Positions 15,882-24,426 of a DNA stretch of 43,141 bases are shown in pieces. The DNA comes from Mycobacterium sp. 852014-52450_SCH5900713 (GTDB taxonomy: Bacteria; Actinomycetota; Actinomycetes; Mycobacteriales; Mycobacteriaceae): NCBI RefSeq assembly GCF_001667075.1, contig NZ_LZIL01000072.1:1-43141 (forward strand). The letters run 5' to 3'. A model generated the notes under the pieces. The model searched no databases, had not been told where the DNA came from, and saw only the letters and a list, made by a program, of their open reading frames with translations. The first letter of the stretch is position 1. Every line of letters starts with the position of its first letter. A program made the position numbers and the translations under genes.

Positions 15882-16257
15882 ACTTTCGCTGCACGCCTGA
15901 TGCATCCAATTCGCTTAATTCCCTTGCCAATTCGCCGATCATTTCTGAGCCGTCGGCGCGCTGGCGTCGCGGGCGTCGCCGCAGTCGATGTACCTGCTCG
16001 TCGATCCGAGCCACACGGCGACGCTCTACAACGCACCACAGCGCTCCGGCGATGGTTCCCAGTCCGGCGACCAATCCCGTCGTGGCGATCCATTCGTAAT
16101 GTCCGTAGGCCGCGACCGCCGCAGTGCTTATCATCCCGGATACCCCGATAGCTAGCAGGATGAGCCCCGGCCATAAGAGGTTGTCCTTCATCGTCATGCC
16201 GGCGTGCGGTTGCGTGGTCCGGAAATGATCAGTTGGATCGTGATGCCTGTCTCCCAT
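15877..16257 (-). CDS. usfY: UsfY-like small membrane protein
   Basis: A 126-residue protein beginning MGDRHHDPTDHFRTTQPHAG. The DPxDHxRTTxPHAG N-terminal pattern followed by KDxxxWPGL and two hydrophobic helices matches the mycobacterial UsfY family as remembered (named for its position upstream of sigF). The C-terminal third is Arg-rich and probably cytoplasmic. Function is not established. ATG 16257 is chosen over the adjacent ATG 16260 because it gives better spacing from GAGGGAGAGG. It is convergent with ligC. Confidence 0.65.
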   Translation of the reverse strand: MGDRHHDPTDHFRTTQPHAGMTMKDNLLWPGLILLAIGVSGMISTAAVAAYGHYEWIATTGLVAGLGTIAGALWCVVERRRVARIDEQVHRLRRRPRRQRADGSEMIGELARELSELDASGVQRKC

Positions 16258-16455
16258 CATCCTCTCCCTCGGTCGTCGGACGAGTGGCGGCATTCGTTAC
16301 TTATAAAGACGATTACCGTCGGGGGTAGGTTCGGCGGATCTGGCGAAAACTTGGGCGCCCCCTGCTTTCGCGCAGCTCAGAGACAGGGAAACTCCACGCA
16401 TCGTGGAGGCCGTGCGCGAAAAGGCAGCCGCCATTCGACGGCCCCGGCGTTTAGC

Positions 16456-16472
16456 GCCCGCCGCGGGCGGGC
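16456..16472. other. GC-rich hairpin before the phage-type gene
   Basis: GCCCGCC and GGCGGGC form 7-base perfect arms around a three-base loop, 12 bases before the ATG at 16485. In RNA it could mask the ribosome binding region or mark the end of an upstream transcript. No ligand motif is seen. Confidence 0.3.
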
Positions 16473-16484
16473 ACGCGGACGTAC

Positions 16485-16853
16485 ATGTCAGTGACAGCGT
16501 TTCAGGACCTGCCGTTGGCCGATCGCGACCGCAAGTGGGACGGTGACGCCGCCGAGAAGCGCGTCCGCAAATGGGCCGAGGCGCAGGACGCACCGAACCA
16601 GAAGTACCGCGACGCCCACGTCTGGTACGACAACGCCAAGAAGGACAACTTCACGGCGTACAAACTGTTGATCGCCGATGTCGTCGGCGGCGACCTCAAG
16701 GCTGTGCCGCGTGGTGTGATGGCGGCCGGCGCCATCATGGACGGCGCCCGTGGCGGCATCGACCTGCCGAAGGCGGACGTCGACCGTGTAAAGAGCCACT
16801 TGGCGAAGTACTACAAGAAGATGGGCGAGAGCCCGCCCTGGGAGCGCGGGTGA
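16485..16853 (+). CDS. Stand-alone protein with a phage-associated C-terminal domain
   Basis: A 122-residue soluble protein. The segment NFTAYKLLIADVVGGDLKAVPRGVM, then a GARGGIDLPKADVDRVKSHLAKYYKKMG ending, resembles a short domain often found at the ends of tailed-phage head-morphogenesis or prohead-protease-type proteins. Here it stands alone without any phage genes nearby. It may be a domesticated remnant. Start ATG 16485 follows a GC-rich hairpin. It ends two bases before the stop of the convergent P450 gene. The function is unknown and the family call is from remembered pattern. Confidence 0.65.
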   Translation: MSVTAFQDLPLADRDRKWDGDAAEKRVRKWAEAQDAPNQKYRDAHVWYDNAKKDNFTAYKLLIADVVGGDLKAVPRGVMAAGAIMDGARGGIDLPKADVDRVKSHLAKYYKKMGESPPWERG

Positions 16854-16854
16854 T

Positions 16855-18081
16855 CTAGACCGCGACGGACAGCCGCGACAGTCCGCGCAGCGTGACGTTG
16901 GCCTTGTACTGCGGCTCGCTGTCCAGCCGCGCGTTTGGGAAGCGCGCGGTTACCGCCGCCAGCGCGACACTTGCTTCCAGCCGGGCCAGCGGCGCGCCCA
17001 GACAGTAGTGCGCTCCCCGACCAAAACCCAGATGTCGCAATCCTTTCCGCTCCGGGTCGAAGAGATCGGGCCGGTCGAATTCCGCAGGGTCACGGTGGGC
17101 GGCGGCGAGGACCAACATCATGACATCGCCCGCTGGTACCTCGACTCCACCAATCATCATGTCGGCGAGAGCAATTCGCCCGACCAGCTGTACGGGTGGG
17201 TCGAACCGCAGGGTCTCTTCCACGATGGCCGACGCTCGTCCGGAGTCGGCGCCCAACCGGCTCCACTGGCCGCGATCGCGCAACATCGCCAACATCGCAT
17301 TCCCGATCAGGTTCACCGTCGTCTCGTGTCCGGCGATCAAGAGCAGATTGCAGGTGGAGACAATCTCCTCTTCGGTCAGTTGATCTCCGGACTCCTCCAC
17401 CGCGATCAGCCCCGACAGCAGGTCGTCACCGGGTGTCGAACGGCGGCGGTCGACCAGGCCGTGAAAGTACTCGCGCAGCCACGTTCCGGCCTGCTGTCGC
17501 TCATTCGCGACCTCGGGCGGCACTCCGGTAATCGTCGAGAACGGATCCAGCGCCTGGGCGAGCAGGGCGGATGCACGGCTGAATTGGGGCTCGTCGTCGA
17601 GCGGCACGCCGAGCAGCCGGCAGATCACCGCGACCGGCAGCGGATAGGCGAAATCCTCGACGACGTCGAAGTGGCCCTTTTCGGCGACCCGATCGAGCAT
17701 TCCGTCGACCAGCGAACGAATATCGGGTTCCAGCGCGTTCACCACCTTCGGCGCGAATGCCTTACTGACCAGCCTGCGCAGCCTGGTGTGATCGGGTGGA
17801 TCGAGAAACAAAAAGCCCGGCGGGCCCTGCCTGCGCGGCGCCGTGCCGGTCTCGGCCTGCCGCTTGGCGACCGTCGAGTTGACGTTGTCGCTGCTTGACG
17901 ATGGGTGCCGCAACACCTCGTCGCAGTCTCGGTAGCTTGAGAAGACGGTCAGGTTGGCGCCGGGCAATTGCAGCGCGCCGCCGTCGCGAAACTGCGCACA
18001 CAGTGGATACGGGTCGGGCCGGTTGGCCGGGTCCAGCAGCTGCAGCAGCAACCCCTGGGAATCGGTCGGCGCGGTCGTCAT
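16855..18081 (-). CDS. cyp164: Cytochrome P450, CYP164 family
   Basis: A 408-residue P450. The haem loop FGRGAHYCLG places Cys360, the I-helix motif is AGHETT and the K-helix has EETLR. Segments such as LLDPANRPDPYP, FLFLDPPDHTRLRRLVSKAFAP and YKANVTLRGLSRLSVAV closely follow remembered CYP164A2 of M. smegmatis. CYP164A1 is the only apparently functional P450 kept in M. leprae, suggesting an important but unknown role. The enzyme binds azole drugs in the M. smegmatis case. It lies convergent to the phage-type gene and, 36 bases beyond the dehalogenase stop, could be the last gene of that operon. Confidence 0.88.
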   Translation of the reverse strand: MTTAPTDSQGLLLQLLDPANRPDPYPLCAQFRDGGALQLPGANLTVFSSYRDCDEVLRHPSSSSDNVNSTVAKRQAETGTAPRRQGPPGFLFLDPPDHTRLRRLVSKAFAPKVVNALEPDIRSLVDGMLDRVAEKGHFDVVEDFAYPLPVAVICRLLGVPLDDEPQFSRASALLAQALDPFSTITGVPPEVANERQQAGTWLREYFHGLVDRRRSTPGDDLLSGLIAVEESGDQLTEEEIVSTCNLLLIAGHETTVNLIGNAMLAMLRDRGQWSRLGADSGRASAIVEETLRFDPPVQLVGRIALADMMIGGVEVPAGDVMMLVLAAAHRDPAEFDRPDLFDPERKGLRHLGFGRGAHYCLGAPLARLEASVALAAVTARFPNARLDSEPQYKANVTLRGLSRLSVAV

Positions 18082-18117
18082 GCGGCCATTCTGCCCCTAG
18101 GCGGACCGCACGTAGTT

Positions 18118-19023
18118 TCAGCGACGGAGGAACTCGACGATGTGGCCCGCCAGCTCCTCGCCCGCATCCTCTTGCAGGAAGTGTCCGGCGCCGCGGATCA
18201 GGGGATGATCGATTCCCTGCGCGCCGCGCATCTCGCGTTGGAAGATGGCGCCCATCGGGCCGGTGATCGGGTCGCTGTCGCTGAAGGCGACCAGCATTGG
18301 AGTGGGGCTCGCCGAGAGTTTGGCCCACGCCGCTTTGTTGGCCGCCGCCGCGGGATCGTCCGGCGAGGTCGGCACCAAGCCCGGCATGGCCCGCGGACCC
18401 GCACAGTACTCGTCGCCGGGGAACGGCGCGTCATAGCTCGCGCGCACGTCGTCGCTCATCGGTTGCCGACAGCCGCCCTGCACGAACGCGCCGACGTGTA
18501 GCTCCGGCGCGGTGGTGATCGCCTCGCGAAAACGCCACCAGACGTCGGGCATCGGCTGCTCCCCGGTCGGCAGGCCGGTGTTGGCCACGACCAGCTGGGC
18601 GAATCGATCGGGGTGTTCGGCGGCGAGGCGCAAACCGATCAGCCCGCCCCAGTCCTGGCCGACCAGGGTCACGTTTCGAAGGTCGAGGACGTCGAAGGCC
18701 ACCGCGCGCATCCATTCGACGTGGCGCGCGTAGCTGTGATCCTCGCGGCGGGTTGGTTTGTCCGAGCGACCGAACCCGACCAGATCGGGGCAGATGACCC
18801 GGTGTCCGGCGCCGACAAGTACCGGAATCATCTTGCGGTACAGGAAAGACCACGACGGTTCGCCGTGCAGCATGAGGATCGGGTCGGCGCGCTCGGGGCC
18901 GTCTTGCACCCAGGCGACCCGCAGCGTCCCGCCTTCGCCGTCCGATATTTCGCAATACCTGGGCGCATACGGAAAGTCGGGCACGCGGTCGAACGACTCG
19001 TCGGGTGTGCGTAACGTCTGCAT
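18118..19023 (-). CDS. dhmA: Haloalkane dehalogenase (alpha/beta hydrolase)
   Basis: A 301-residue alpha/beta hydrolase. The nucleophile is Asp124 in VGQDWGG with halide-binding Trp125; HGEPSW (53-58) supplies the oxyanion hole. Asp251 (SDSDPI) and His281 (GAGHFLQED) complete the triad. This matches haloalkane dehalogenases such as DhmA of M. avium, which hydrolyse carbon-halogen bonds to alcohols. The natural substrate in mycobacteria is unknown. The start is one base past the NUDIX stop, so the genes are in one operon. Confidence 0.9.
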   Translation of the reverse strand: MQTLRTPDESFDRVPDFPYAPRYCEISDGEGGTLRVAWVQDGPERADPILMLHGEPSWSFLYRKMIPVLVGAGHRVICPDLVGFGRSDKPTRREDHSYARHVEWMRAVAFDVLDLRNVTLVGQDWGGLIGLRLAAEHPDRFAQLVVANTGLPTGEQPMPDVWWRFREAITTAPELHVGAFVQGGCRQPMSDDVRASYDAPFPGDEYCAGPRAMPGLVPTSPDDPAAAANKAAWAKLSASPTPMLVAFSDSDPITGPMGAIFQREMRGAQGIDHPLIRGAGHFLQEDAGEELAGHIVEFLRR

Positions 19024-19024
19024 G

Positions 19025-19510
19025 TCAGGTCCCTTCGTGTAACCCCGCCAAATCGGGATACGCCATCAATCGGTCTAAGAATTCGAGTTGCCCTTTCAGG
19101 AGCTTGACGCGGGCCTGCGCCACCGAAAACCAGCCCACCCGATCGACTTCCGGGAACTCGCGAAACTTGCCCGAACCCTTCGGCCATTCCAATTCGAAGG
19201 TGTTGCTGCGCGCGTCGGTCACGTCCAAGTCGCCGCAAACGGCGAAGGCGGTGACCAGCTTGCCGCCGGACTGTTTGAGTTGGCCGAGATCCAGCCGGGC
19301 CCCGGCCGGGGCCGAAAGCCCGAGTTCTTCTAAGAACTCGCGTTGCGCGGCCGCCCACGGATCTTCGCTCTCGGCGTACTCCCCTTTTGGAATCGACCAC
19401 GCCCCGTCGTCTTTTCGCGCCCAGAACGGGCCCCCCGGATGGGCGATCAGGACCTCGACGACGCCGTCGCGGGTCCGGTACAACAGCACACCCGCACTGA
19501 GCTTCGGCAT
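19025..19510 (-). CDS. NUDIX hydrolase (Rv3733c-like)
   Basis: A 161-residue protein with a complete Nudix box: G followed five residues later by E, then seven residues and REFLEELGL (about residues 42-64). This motif binds divalent metal and cleaves nucleoside diphosphates linked to another group X. The N-terminus (SAGVLLYRTRDGVVEVLIAHPGGPFWARKDDGAWSIPKGE pattern) is that of the Rv3733c-type proteins. It sits four bases after tgs2 and one base before dhmA, so all three are co-transcribed. The nucleotide substrate is unknown. Confidence 0.88.
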   Translation of the reverse strand: MPKLSAGVLLYRTRDGVVEVLIAHPGGPFWARKDDGAWSIPKGEYAESEDPWAAAQREFLEELGLSAPAGARLDLGQLKQSGGKLVTAFAVCGDLDVTDARSNTFELEWPKGSGKFREFPEVDRVGWFSVAQARVKLLKGQLEFLDRLMAYPDLAGLHEGT

Positions 19511-19514
19511 TCGC

Positions 19515-20870
19515 TCAGGACCCGACCGAGCGTTCCAGGTCCTTGAGCGACGACTCGAGGTGCGCGAGCAGACGCTGCAGGTGCGGCACGCTGCGACGGC
19601 ATCCCACCAAGCCGAAGTCGAGGTTTCCGGCGTTGTTGGCCAGCGTGATGTTCAGCGCCTGTCCGTCCAGCGCGATCGACAGCGGATAGTTTCCGTCGAG
19701 CCGGGCGCCCCCGTAGTAGATCGGCTGGGTAGGCCCCGGCACGTTGGAAATGATGATGTTGAACGGCGGCGACGTCGACGCCACCCAGCCGGGGACCGCC
19801 GCCAACGCGAGCGCTGACGTATTGGCTGCGGACAGCGCCAGCGCCTGGAAACGAGGCAACTGCGAAAACACCTCCTTGTTGCTCCGCATCGAATCGCTGA
19901 TCGTCTGCAGTCGCTGCGCGGGATCGTCGGTGTCGGTGGCGAGATTGCACAGGATGGCTCCGACGAGGTTGCCCCCGGCGTCGGCCTCGTCTTCGGTGCG
20001 GAGGCTGACGGGGACCATCGCGATCAGCGGTGTGTCCGGTAGCGCGTTCTGCTCGAGCAGGTAGTAGCGCAGGGCGCCTGAACACATCGCCAGGACGACA
20101 TCGTTGACCGTCACGCCGGCGGCTTTCTTGACACTCTTGATGCGGTCCAACGACCATGACTGCGCGGCGCAGCGGCGCGCGCCGCCGATCTTGACGTTCA
20201 GCATGGTGCGCGGGGCTCCGAACGGCAGCGTCAGCTGCTGTTCGAACAGCGCCGCTCGGGCCAGCAAAAGCGTCGACGGGGCGAGCGCCGCAAGGGATCC
20301 CGCCGCCCGCAGCGCCGAAGTCAGCGGGCTTACCGGGTTGCTCTTGCGCTTGCTTTTGGGCAGGCTCCATGGCGCGCGGATCTCACGATTGTCGGGATCG
20401 GTCGACAACGCGCGCTGCATCAGCTTCTGCGCGGAGACGCCGTCGATCAGTGCGTGGTGGATCTTCGTGTAGATGGCGAACCGGCCGTCCTTGAGACCCT
20501 CGATGATGTGCGTTTCCCACAGCGGACGATGACGATCGAGCAGGCTGCTGTGCCACCGCGAGGTCAGCTCGAGCAGTTCACGGATCCGGCCGGGCGACGG
20601 CACCGCCGAGCGCCTGACGTGGTAGTCGATGTCGACGTCTTTGTCGTAAGACCAGCCCAGGTTCGCGATTCCACCGACGAACGTCGCCGGATGCTTGCGG
20701 AATGTGGGCTGGAAATCATCCTGCGCGACCAAGCGGTCGTAGAGGTCACGGACGAAGCCGCGGCCGGCGCCCTCCGGCAGCTCGAACAACTGCAGACCGC
20801 CGACGTGCATGGGGTGTTCCCGCGACTCTCCCAGCAAAAATATCGCGTCGGTGGGCATCATCAGTTCCAT
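19515..20870 (-). CDS. tgs2: Triacylglycerol synthase, WS/DGAT family (tgs2-like)
   Basis: A 451-residue acyltransferase beginning MELMMPTDAIFLLGESREHPMHVGGL. The catalytic motif HHALIDG is at 138-144 and FNIIISNVPGP marks the C-terminal half. Members make triacylglycerol from acyl-CoA and diacylglycerol. Neighbouring NUDIX and adenosine-specific kinase genes match the order Rv3733c, Rv3734c (tgs2), Rv3735, which supports the name. It heads the operon with NUDIX and dhmA and is divergent from the kinase across 123 bases. It shares only the family pattern with the acyltransferase at 2310. Confidence 0.88.
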   Translation of the reverse strand: MELMMPTDAIFLLGESREHPMHVGGLQLFELPEGAGRGFVRDLYDRLVAQDDFQPTFRKHPATFVGGIANLGWSYDKDVDIDYHVRRSAVPSPGRIRELLELTSRWHSSLLDRHRPLWETHIIEGLKDGRFAIYTKIHHALIDGVSAQKLMQRALSTDPDNREIRAPWSLPKSKRKSNPVSPLTSALRAAGSLAALAPSTLLLARAALFEQQLTLPFGAPRTMLNVKIGGARRCAAQSWSLDRIKSVKKAAGVTVNDVVLAMCSGALRYYLLEQNALPDTPLIAMVPVSLRTEDEADAGGNLVGAILCNLATDTDDPAQRLQTISDSMRSNKEVFSQLPRFQALALSAANTSALALAAVPGWVASTSPPFNIIISNVPGPTQPIYYGGARLDGNYPLSIALDGQALNITLANNAGNLDFGLVGCRRSVPHLQRLLAHLESSLKDLERSVGS

Positions 20871-20993
20871 CCATCAATTAGACCTCGACGGACGCCGGGC
20901 CGAAGGCGCTCTTCGAACATCGCGGTCTTTCGACCCGACCGAAAGGACAAAAGGCCGTACCGTAGGCCCGCAGCCGGGTGGCAGCATGGGTTC

Positions 20994-21491
20994 GTGACGA
21001 CACCATCGTTGACCTGGGATGTGGTGGCCGTTGACAAGCCAGAGGATGTCAACGTGATCATCGGTCAGGCGCATTTCGTCAAAACGGTCGAAGACCTGCA
21101 CGAGGCCCTGGTCGGCGTGAGCCCATCGCTGCGGTTCGGCGTGGCCTTCTGCGAAGCGTCCGGACCGCGGTTGGTTCGCCACAGCGGCAACGACGCGGAC
21201 TTGGTCGACCTGGCAACTCGCGCCGCGCTGGCCATCGCGGCCGGACATAGCTTTGTGATCTTCTTGCGGGAGGGCTTTCCGGTCAATGTCCTCAACCCCG
21301 TGAAAGCGGTGCCCGAAGTCTGCGGGATCTACTGCGCCACAGCCAATTCCGTTGAAGTCATTGTCGCGGAGTCCCCGCGCGGTCGCGGCATCGTGGGTGT
21401 CATCGACGGTCAGACTCCCGTCGGAGTGGAAGGCGACCGCGACGCGGCCGAGCGCCACGATCTGCTGCGCGCTATCGGTTACAAGCTCTAA
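20994..21491 (+). CDS. Adenosine-specific kinase family protein (Rv3735-like)
   Basis: A 165-residue protein of the adenosine-specific kinase family (PF04008): VDKPEDVNVIIGQAHFVKTVEDLHEAL, FGVAFCEASGPRLVR and GHSFVIFLREGFPVNVLNPVK are the conserved blocks. Archaeal members bind adenosine and phosphorylate it; the role in mycobacteria is not established. The GTG at 20994 is used because the nearby ATG at 20986 runs into a stop. It is divergent from tgs2, as recalled for Rv3735 and Rv3734c. The stop overlaps the convergent DUF1330 gene by four bases. Confidence 0.88.
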   Translation: MTTPSLTWDVVAVDKPEDVNVIIGQAHFVKTVEDLHEALVGVSPSLRFGVAFCEASGPRLVRHSGNDADLVDLATRAALAIAAGHSFVIFLREGFPVNVLNPVKAVPEVCGIYCATANSVEVIVAESPRGRGIVGVIDGQTPVGVEGDRDAAERHDLLRAIGYKL

Positions 21492-21877
21492 GTGTCAGCG
21501 CCCGCGAGTGACCATACCGACGTGGCGATCAGATCACCCCGATCGAGCCCTGCGGCGCGGTGTTGGTGCACTTCGGCGTACTCGGCAGTGGTCACCATGT
21601 CGATGAACGCCTGCGGCGTCGGGTATTCGACGATGAGAATGGCGTCCCACCATGGCTTTTCGCCGTCACCGATGACGAAGGCCGGCGCGGTTCCCGCGTA
21701 ACGGACGGTGGCACCCACCCGCTGCAGGTGCGGTGCGACCTCCTGCCCGTAGCGCAGGTAGGACCCCAGGCCATCCGGGGTCTTGAACTTCAACAGGTTG
21801 ACCATCACCACGGGTGCGTCGGCAGGCCGCGCGGCCAGGGCCGCGAACTGTTCGGCGGTGGGCTCCAAGTTGCTCAT
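21488..21877 (-). CDS. DUF1330 domain protein
   Basis: A 129-residue ferredoxin-fold protein of the DUF1330 family (PVVMVNLLKFKT, then YLRYGQEVAPHLQRVGATVRYAG and AILIVEYPTPQAFIDMV). Such small dimeric alpha-beta barrel proteins are of uncertain function; many related folds bind aromatic or polyketide substrates. The ATG at 21877 comes 8 bases after the stop of the upstream SDR gene, so the two form an operon. Confidence 0.82.
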   Translation of the reverse strand: MSNLEPTAEQFAALAARPADAPVVMVNLLKFKTPDGLGSYLRYGQEVAPHLQRVGATVRYAGTAPAFVIGDGEKPWWDAILIVEYPTPQAFIDMVTTAEYAEVHQHRAAGLDRGDLIATSVWSLAGADT

Positions 21878-21885
21878 GGTGACGA

Positions 21886-22743
21886 TTAGAGCAGATCGGT
21901 GATGGTCTTCAGGCCTGCCTCGTACAGCACGCCGGGCAGCATGCCACCGTCGTGCTCGATGGTGGTGCCGTTGACGAAGTCGGCCTCCCCGCCGGCCAGG
22001 AACACGCAGACCCTGCCCACCTCCGCGGGGTCGCCCGCGCGCCGTAGCGGAATCGCGGCGAAATACTCTGCGCCCGTTGGGTCGTCCTTGGGCAACACGA
22101 ACGACCGGAAGTTCTCGGTCATCGTCGGCCCCAGCGCGATGCAATTGACCCGCACCTTGGGCCCCCACTCCTCGGCCAGCGAGCGGGTGAGATGGTTGAG
22201 CCCGCTCTTGGCCGCGCCATAGGAAACCAACGTCGGCGACCCGGCCGGATGGCCGGCCCCGCTGGAGATGTTGATGATGCAGCCAACACCGTCTTGGGTA
22301 CGCATCTGCCGGTAGACGCGGATAGCGAACCAGAGCGGGCTGATGAGGTTCATCTGCACCGCGTACGCGTGGAACAGCGCGGTGCGCTCATATTCGTCGT
22401 CGCTGGCGGGCGCCCCCTGAATGCGTTGCACCAGCTCGGGAATGCTGTCGGCGTGCGGCGCCGGAACGGTACCGCCGGCGTTGTTCACCAGGATGTCGAT
22501 CCGGCCGTGCTCGGCGACGACGTCGGCGACGAAGGAATCGATCGCGCGGTAGTCCCCTTGGTCACACACTTTCTGGTAGGCCCTGGCGGCCCAGTCGGTT
22601 TCGCAACCGGGGATGGCGTCCAGCGGCGAACGCGAACAGCCGACGACGGTGGCACCGGCGCGGAGCAGTTCGTGGGCGATGCCGACGCCCACACCGCGGC
22701 TCGTGCCGGTGACGATCGCGACCTTGCCGTCAAGGATGCTCAT
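21886..22743 (-). CDS. Short-chain dehydrogenase/reductase
   Basis: A 285-residue classical SDR. The cofactor motif is TGTSRGVGVG, the NNAG motif follows, and the active site is Ser (ISSGAG) with Tyr/Lys in SYGAAK. The C-terminal insertion after the PTMTENF loop and its length are typical. ATG 22743 is preferred (good GGAAGG site) over the longer frame to 22758. It is divergent from the dehydrogenase operon at 22850, and the perfect palindrome 22772-22786 lies in the gap, so both are likely controlled by the TetR at 25193. Substrate unknown. Confidence 0.87.
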   Translation of the reverse strand: MSILDGKVAIVTGTSRGVGVGIAHELLRAGATVVGCSRSPLDAIPGCETDWAARAYQKVCDQGDYRAIDSFVADVVAEHGRIDILVNNAGGTVPAPHADSIPELVQRIQGAPASDDEYERTALFHAYAVQMNLISPLWFAIRVYRQMRTQDGVGCIINISSGAGHPAGSPTLVSYGAAKSGLNHLTRSLAEEWGPKVRVNCIALGPTMTENFRSFVLPKDDPTGAEYFAAIPLRRAGDPAEVGRVCVFLAGGEADFVNGTTIEHDGGMLPGVLYEAGLKTITDLL

Positions 22744-22770
22744 GACAGGCCTTCCCACTCGCAGTCGATG

Positions 22771-22800
22771 TTGACAGTCACTGTCAGCGGGTCATACTGT
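22771..22800 (+). promoter_or_regulatory. SigA-type promoter for the 22850 operon
   Basis: A consensus -35 TTGACA (22771-22776) is followed after 18 bases by TACTGT (22795-22800), which fits the mycobacterial TANNNT -10. It is correctly oriented and about 50 bases before the ATG at 22850. The palindrome covers the -35 and the first part of the spacer. Confidence 0.55.
22772..22786. promoter_or_regulatory. Perfect palindromic operator
   Basis: TGACAGT-C-ACTGTCA, a perfect 15-base palindrome in the 106-base gap between the divergent SDR (22743) and dehydrogenase (22850) genes. It overlaps the -35 box, so a bound protein would block transcription. The TetR regulator at 25193, last gene of the rightward operon, is the obvious candidate. 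Confidence 0.7.
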
Positions 22801-22849
22801 GCCAGTCCGGTCGTGGGCGTGTAAAGGCATGCAATTCGGAGGTCAGCAG

Positions 22850-23929
22850 ATGAGTAGTCCGTCCAAGCTTCGTGTCATCCAGTGGGCGACCGGAGGCGTC
22901 GGCAAGGCGGCCATCGCGTGCGTCCTGAACCATCCGCAGCTGGAGCTGGCGGGCTGCTGGGTGCACAGCGCCGACAAGAACGGGGTCGACGTCGGGCGAA
23001 TCCTCGGAACTGAGGACCTCGGTGTCACCGCCACTTCCAGCATCGACGAGATCCTGGCGCTGGACGCCGACTGCGTCATGTACAGCCCGCTGATACCCAA
23101 CGACGACGAGGTGATCGCGATCCTGCGATCCGGCAAGAACGTTGTCACGCCCGTCGGCTGGGTGTATCCCGATCCGGGTAACCGCCGGCACCAGGCCGTC
23201 GCCGACGCGGCGGTGGAAGGCAAGGTGACCCTGCACGGTTCGGGGATCCACCCCGGGGGCATCACCGAACGATTCCCGCTGATGCTTTCGTCGTTGTCGT
23301 CGGCAGTCACCCACATCCGCGCCGAGGAATTTTCCGACATCCGCACCTACAACGCCCCGGACGTCGTGCGCCACATCATGGGCTTCGGCGGCACCCCCGA
23401 GGAAGCCATGCAAGGGCCCATGGCCGGGCTGCTCGATGCCGGATTCAAGCAGTCGGTGCGAATGATCGCAGATCACATGGGATTTCGCATCGAACCGAAC
23501 ATCAGGACCATCCAGGATGTCGCCGTCGCGACCGCCGACATCGACTACGCACCGTTCCCGATCACCACCGGAACCGTGGCCGCGCGCCGGTTCCGCTGGC
23601 AGGCCCTGGTAGACGGCGAGCCGGTCATCACGGCCGCGGTCAACTGGCTGATGGGTGAGGAAAACCTGGAGCCGGCGTGGAATTTCGGCGGCCGGGGCGA
23701 ACGCTTCGAGGTGGAGATCACCGGTGATCCCACCGTGAGCCTCACCTTCAAGGGTCTGCAGCCCGAGACGATCGCCGAAGGGCTGGTGAAGAACCCCGGC
23801 GTGGTGGCCACGGCCAATCACTGCGTCAACGCGATCCCCGACGTCTGCGCCGCCGGACCCGGCATCAAGACTTACCTGGACCTGCCCATGTTCGCGGGCC
23901 GCCCGGCACCCCAACTCGCCTCGTCATGA
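22850..23929 (+). CDS. NAD(P)-dependent amine/dihydrodipicolinate reductase-like dehydrogenase
   Basis: A 359-residue protein with an N-terminal dihydrodipicolinate-reductase-type Rossmann fold (VIQWATGGVGKAAI, about residues 9-22) and a longer C-terminal domain common in actinobacterial members. These proteins often sit in lipid- or steroid-type catabolic clusters; the reaction is not well defined. ATG 22850 has a clear GGAGG 8 bases upstream, ruling out the earlier ATG at 22829. The stop overlaps the VOC gene start (ATGA), so it leads a tightly coupled four-gene operon. Confidence 0.8.
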   Translation: MSSPSKLRVIQWATGGVGKAAIACVLNHPQLELAGCWVHSADKNGVDVGRILGTEDLGVTATSSIDEILALDADCVMYSPLIPNDDEVIAILRSGKNVVTPVGWVYPDPGNRRHQAVADAAVEGKVTLHGSGIHPGGITERFPLMLSSLSSAVTHIRAEEFSDIRTYNAPDVVRHIMGFGGTPEEAMQGPMAGLLDAGFKQSVRMIADHMGFRIEPNIRTIQDVAVATADIDYAPFPITTGTVAARRFRWQALVDGEPVITAAVNWLMGEENLEPAWNFGGRGERFEVEITGDPTVSLTFKGLQPETIAEGLVKNPGVVATANHCVNAIPDVCAAGPGIKTYLDLPMFAGRPAPQLASS

Positions 23930-24426
23930 CCGGCGCCCTCGGCGACGTATCGTTCTGTCACCTCGTCGTCGGTGTGACCGACATGGACCGTGCCCTGACG
24001 TTCTACCGCGACCTGCTCGGCATGGAGATCGTGTTCGAAACCCTCATCTCCGGTGAGCCTTTCGACGCGGTGCTGCACGCCACCCGCAAACAGGAGGGCC
24101 GGGTGGTGGGCGGGCTGCTCGGCGGGCTGATGGTTGAACTGCTCTCACTGGGTGCGAGCCCTGCCGATCAGCGGCCCGCGCGTCGCGGTATCACCGGGAT
24201 TCACAACGTCTCCCTGTCGGTGCCCGATCTCGACGACACCCACCGCCGTGTTAGCGCGGCCGGCTACCCGCCCGACCAGAAACCCTTCGAAATCGGCGGG
24301 GTGCGAATGTTTTTCGTCAAGGACCCGGACGGAACCCCGGTCGAGTTCATCCAGCTGCCCGACGGAGCGCGCAGCACCTACGAGATGCATCGTGGGACCC
24401 CGCTGCGGATGGGACCGGTCACATGA
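23926..24426 (+). CDS. VOC-family (glyoxalase/dioxygenase-fold) protein
   Basis: A 166-residue vicinal-oxygen-chelate protein. The two beta-alpha-beta-beta-beta modules are visible: CHLVVGVTDMDRALTFYRDLLGMEI at the N-terminus and HNVSLSVPDLDDTHRRV in the second half, ending in FFVKDPDGTPVEFIQL with the metal-ligand Glu. Likely metal ligands include His12 and His near 89. The reaction could be an extradiol cleavage, epimerisation or glyoxalase-type step. Both ends overlap neighbours by four bases (ATGA), so it is translationally coupled on both sides. Confidence 0.85.
   Translation: MTGALGDVSFCHLVVGVTDMDRALTFYRDLLGMEIVFETLISGEPFDAVLHATRKQEGRVVGGLLGGLMVELLSLGASPADQRPARRGITGIHNVSLSVPDLDDTHRRVSAAGYPPDQKPFEIGGVRMFFVKDPDGTPVEFIQLPDGARSTYEMHRGTPLRMGPVT

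Noticed and set aside
22784..23914. 376-residue minus-strand open frame opposite the 22850 dehydrogenase
   Set aside because: It mirrors a gene with a clear Rossmann motif, ribosome binding site and coupled operon, and has no motif of its own.
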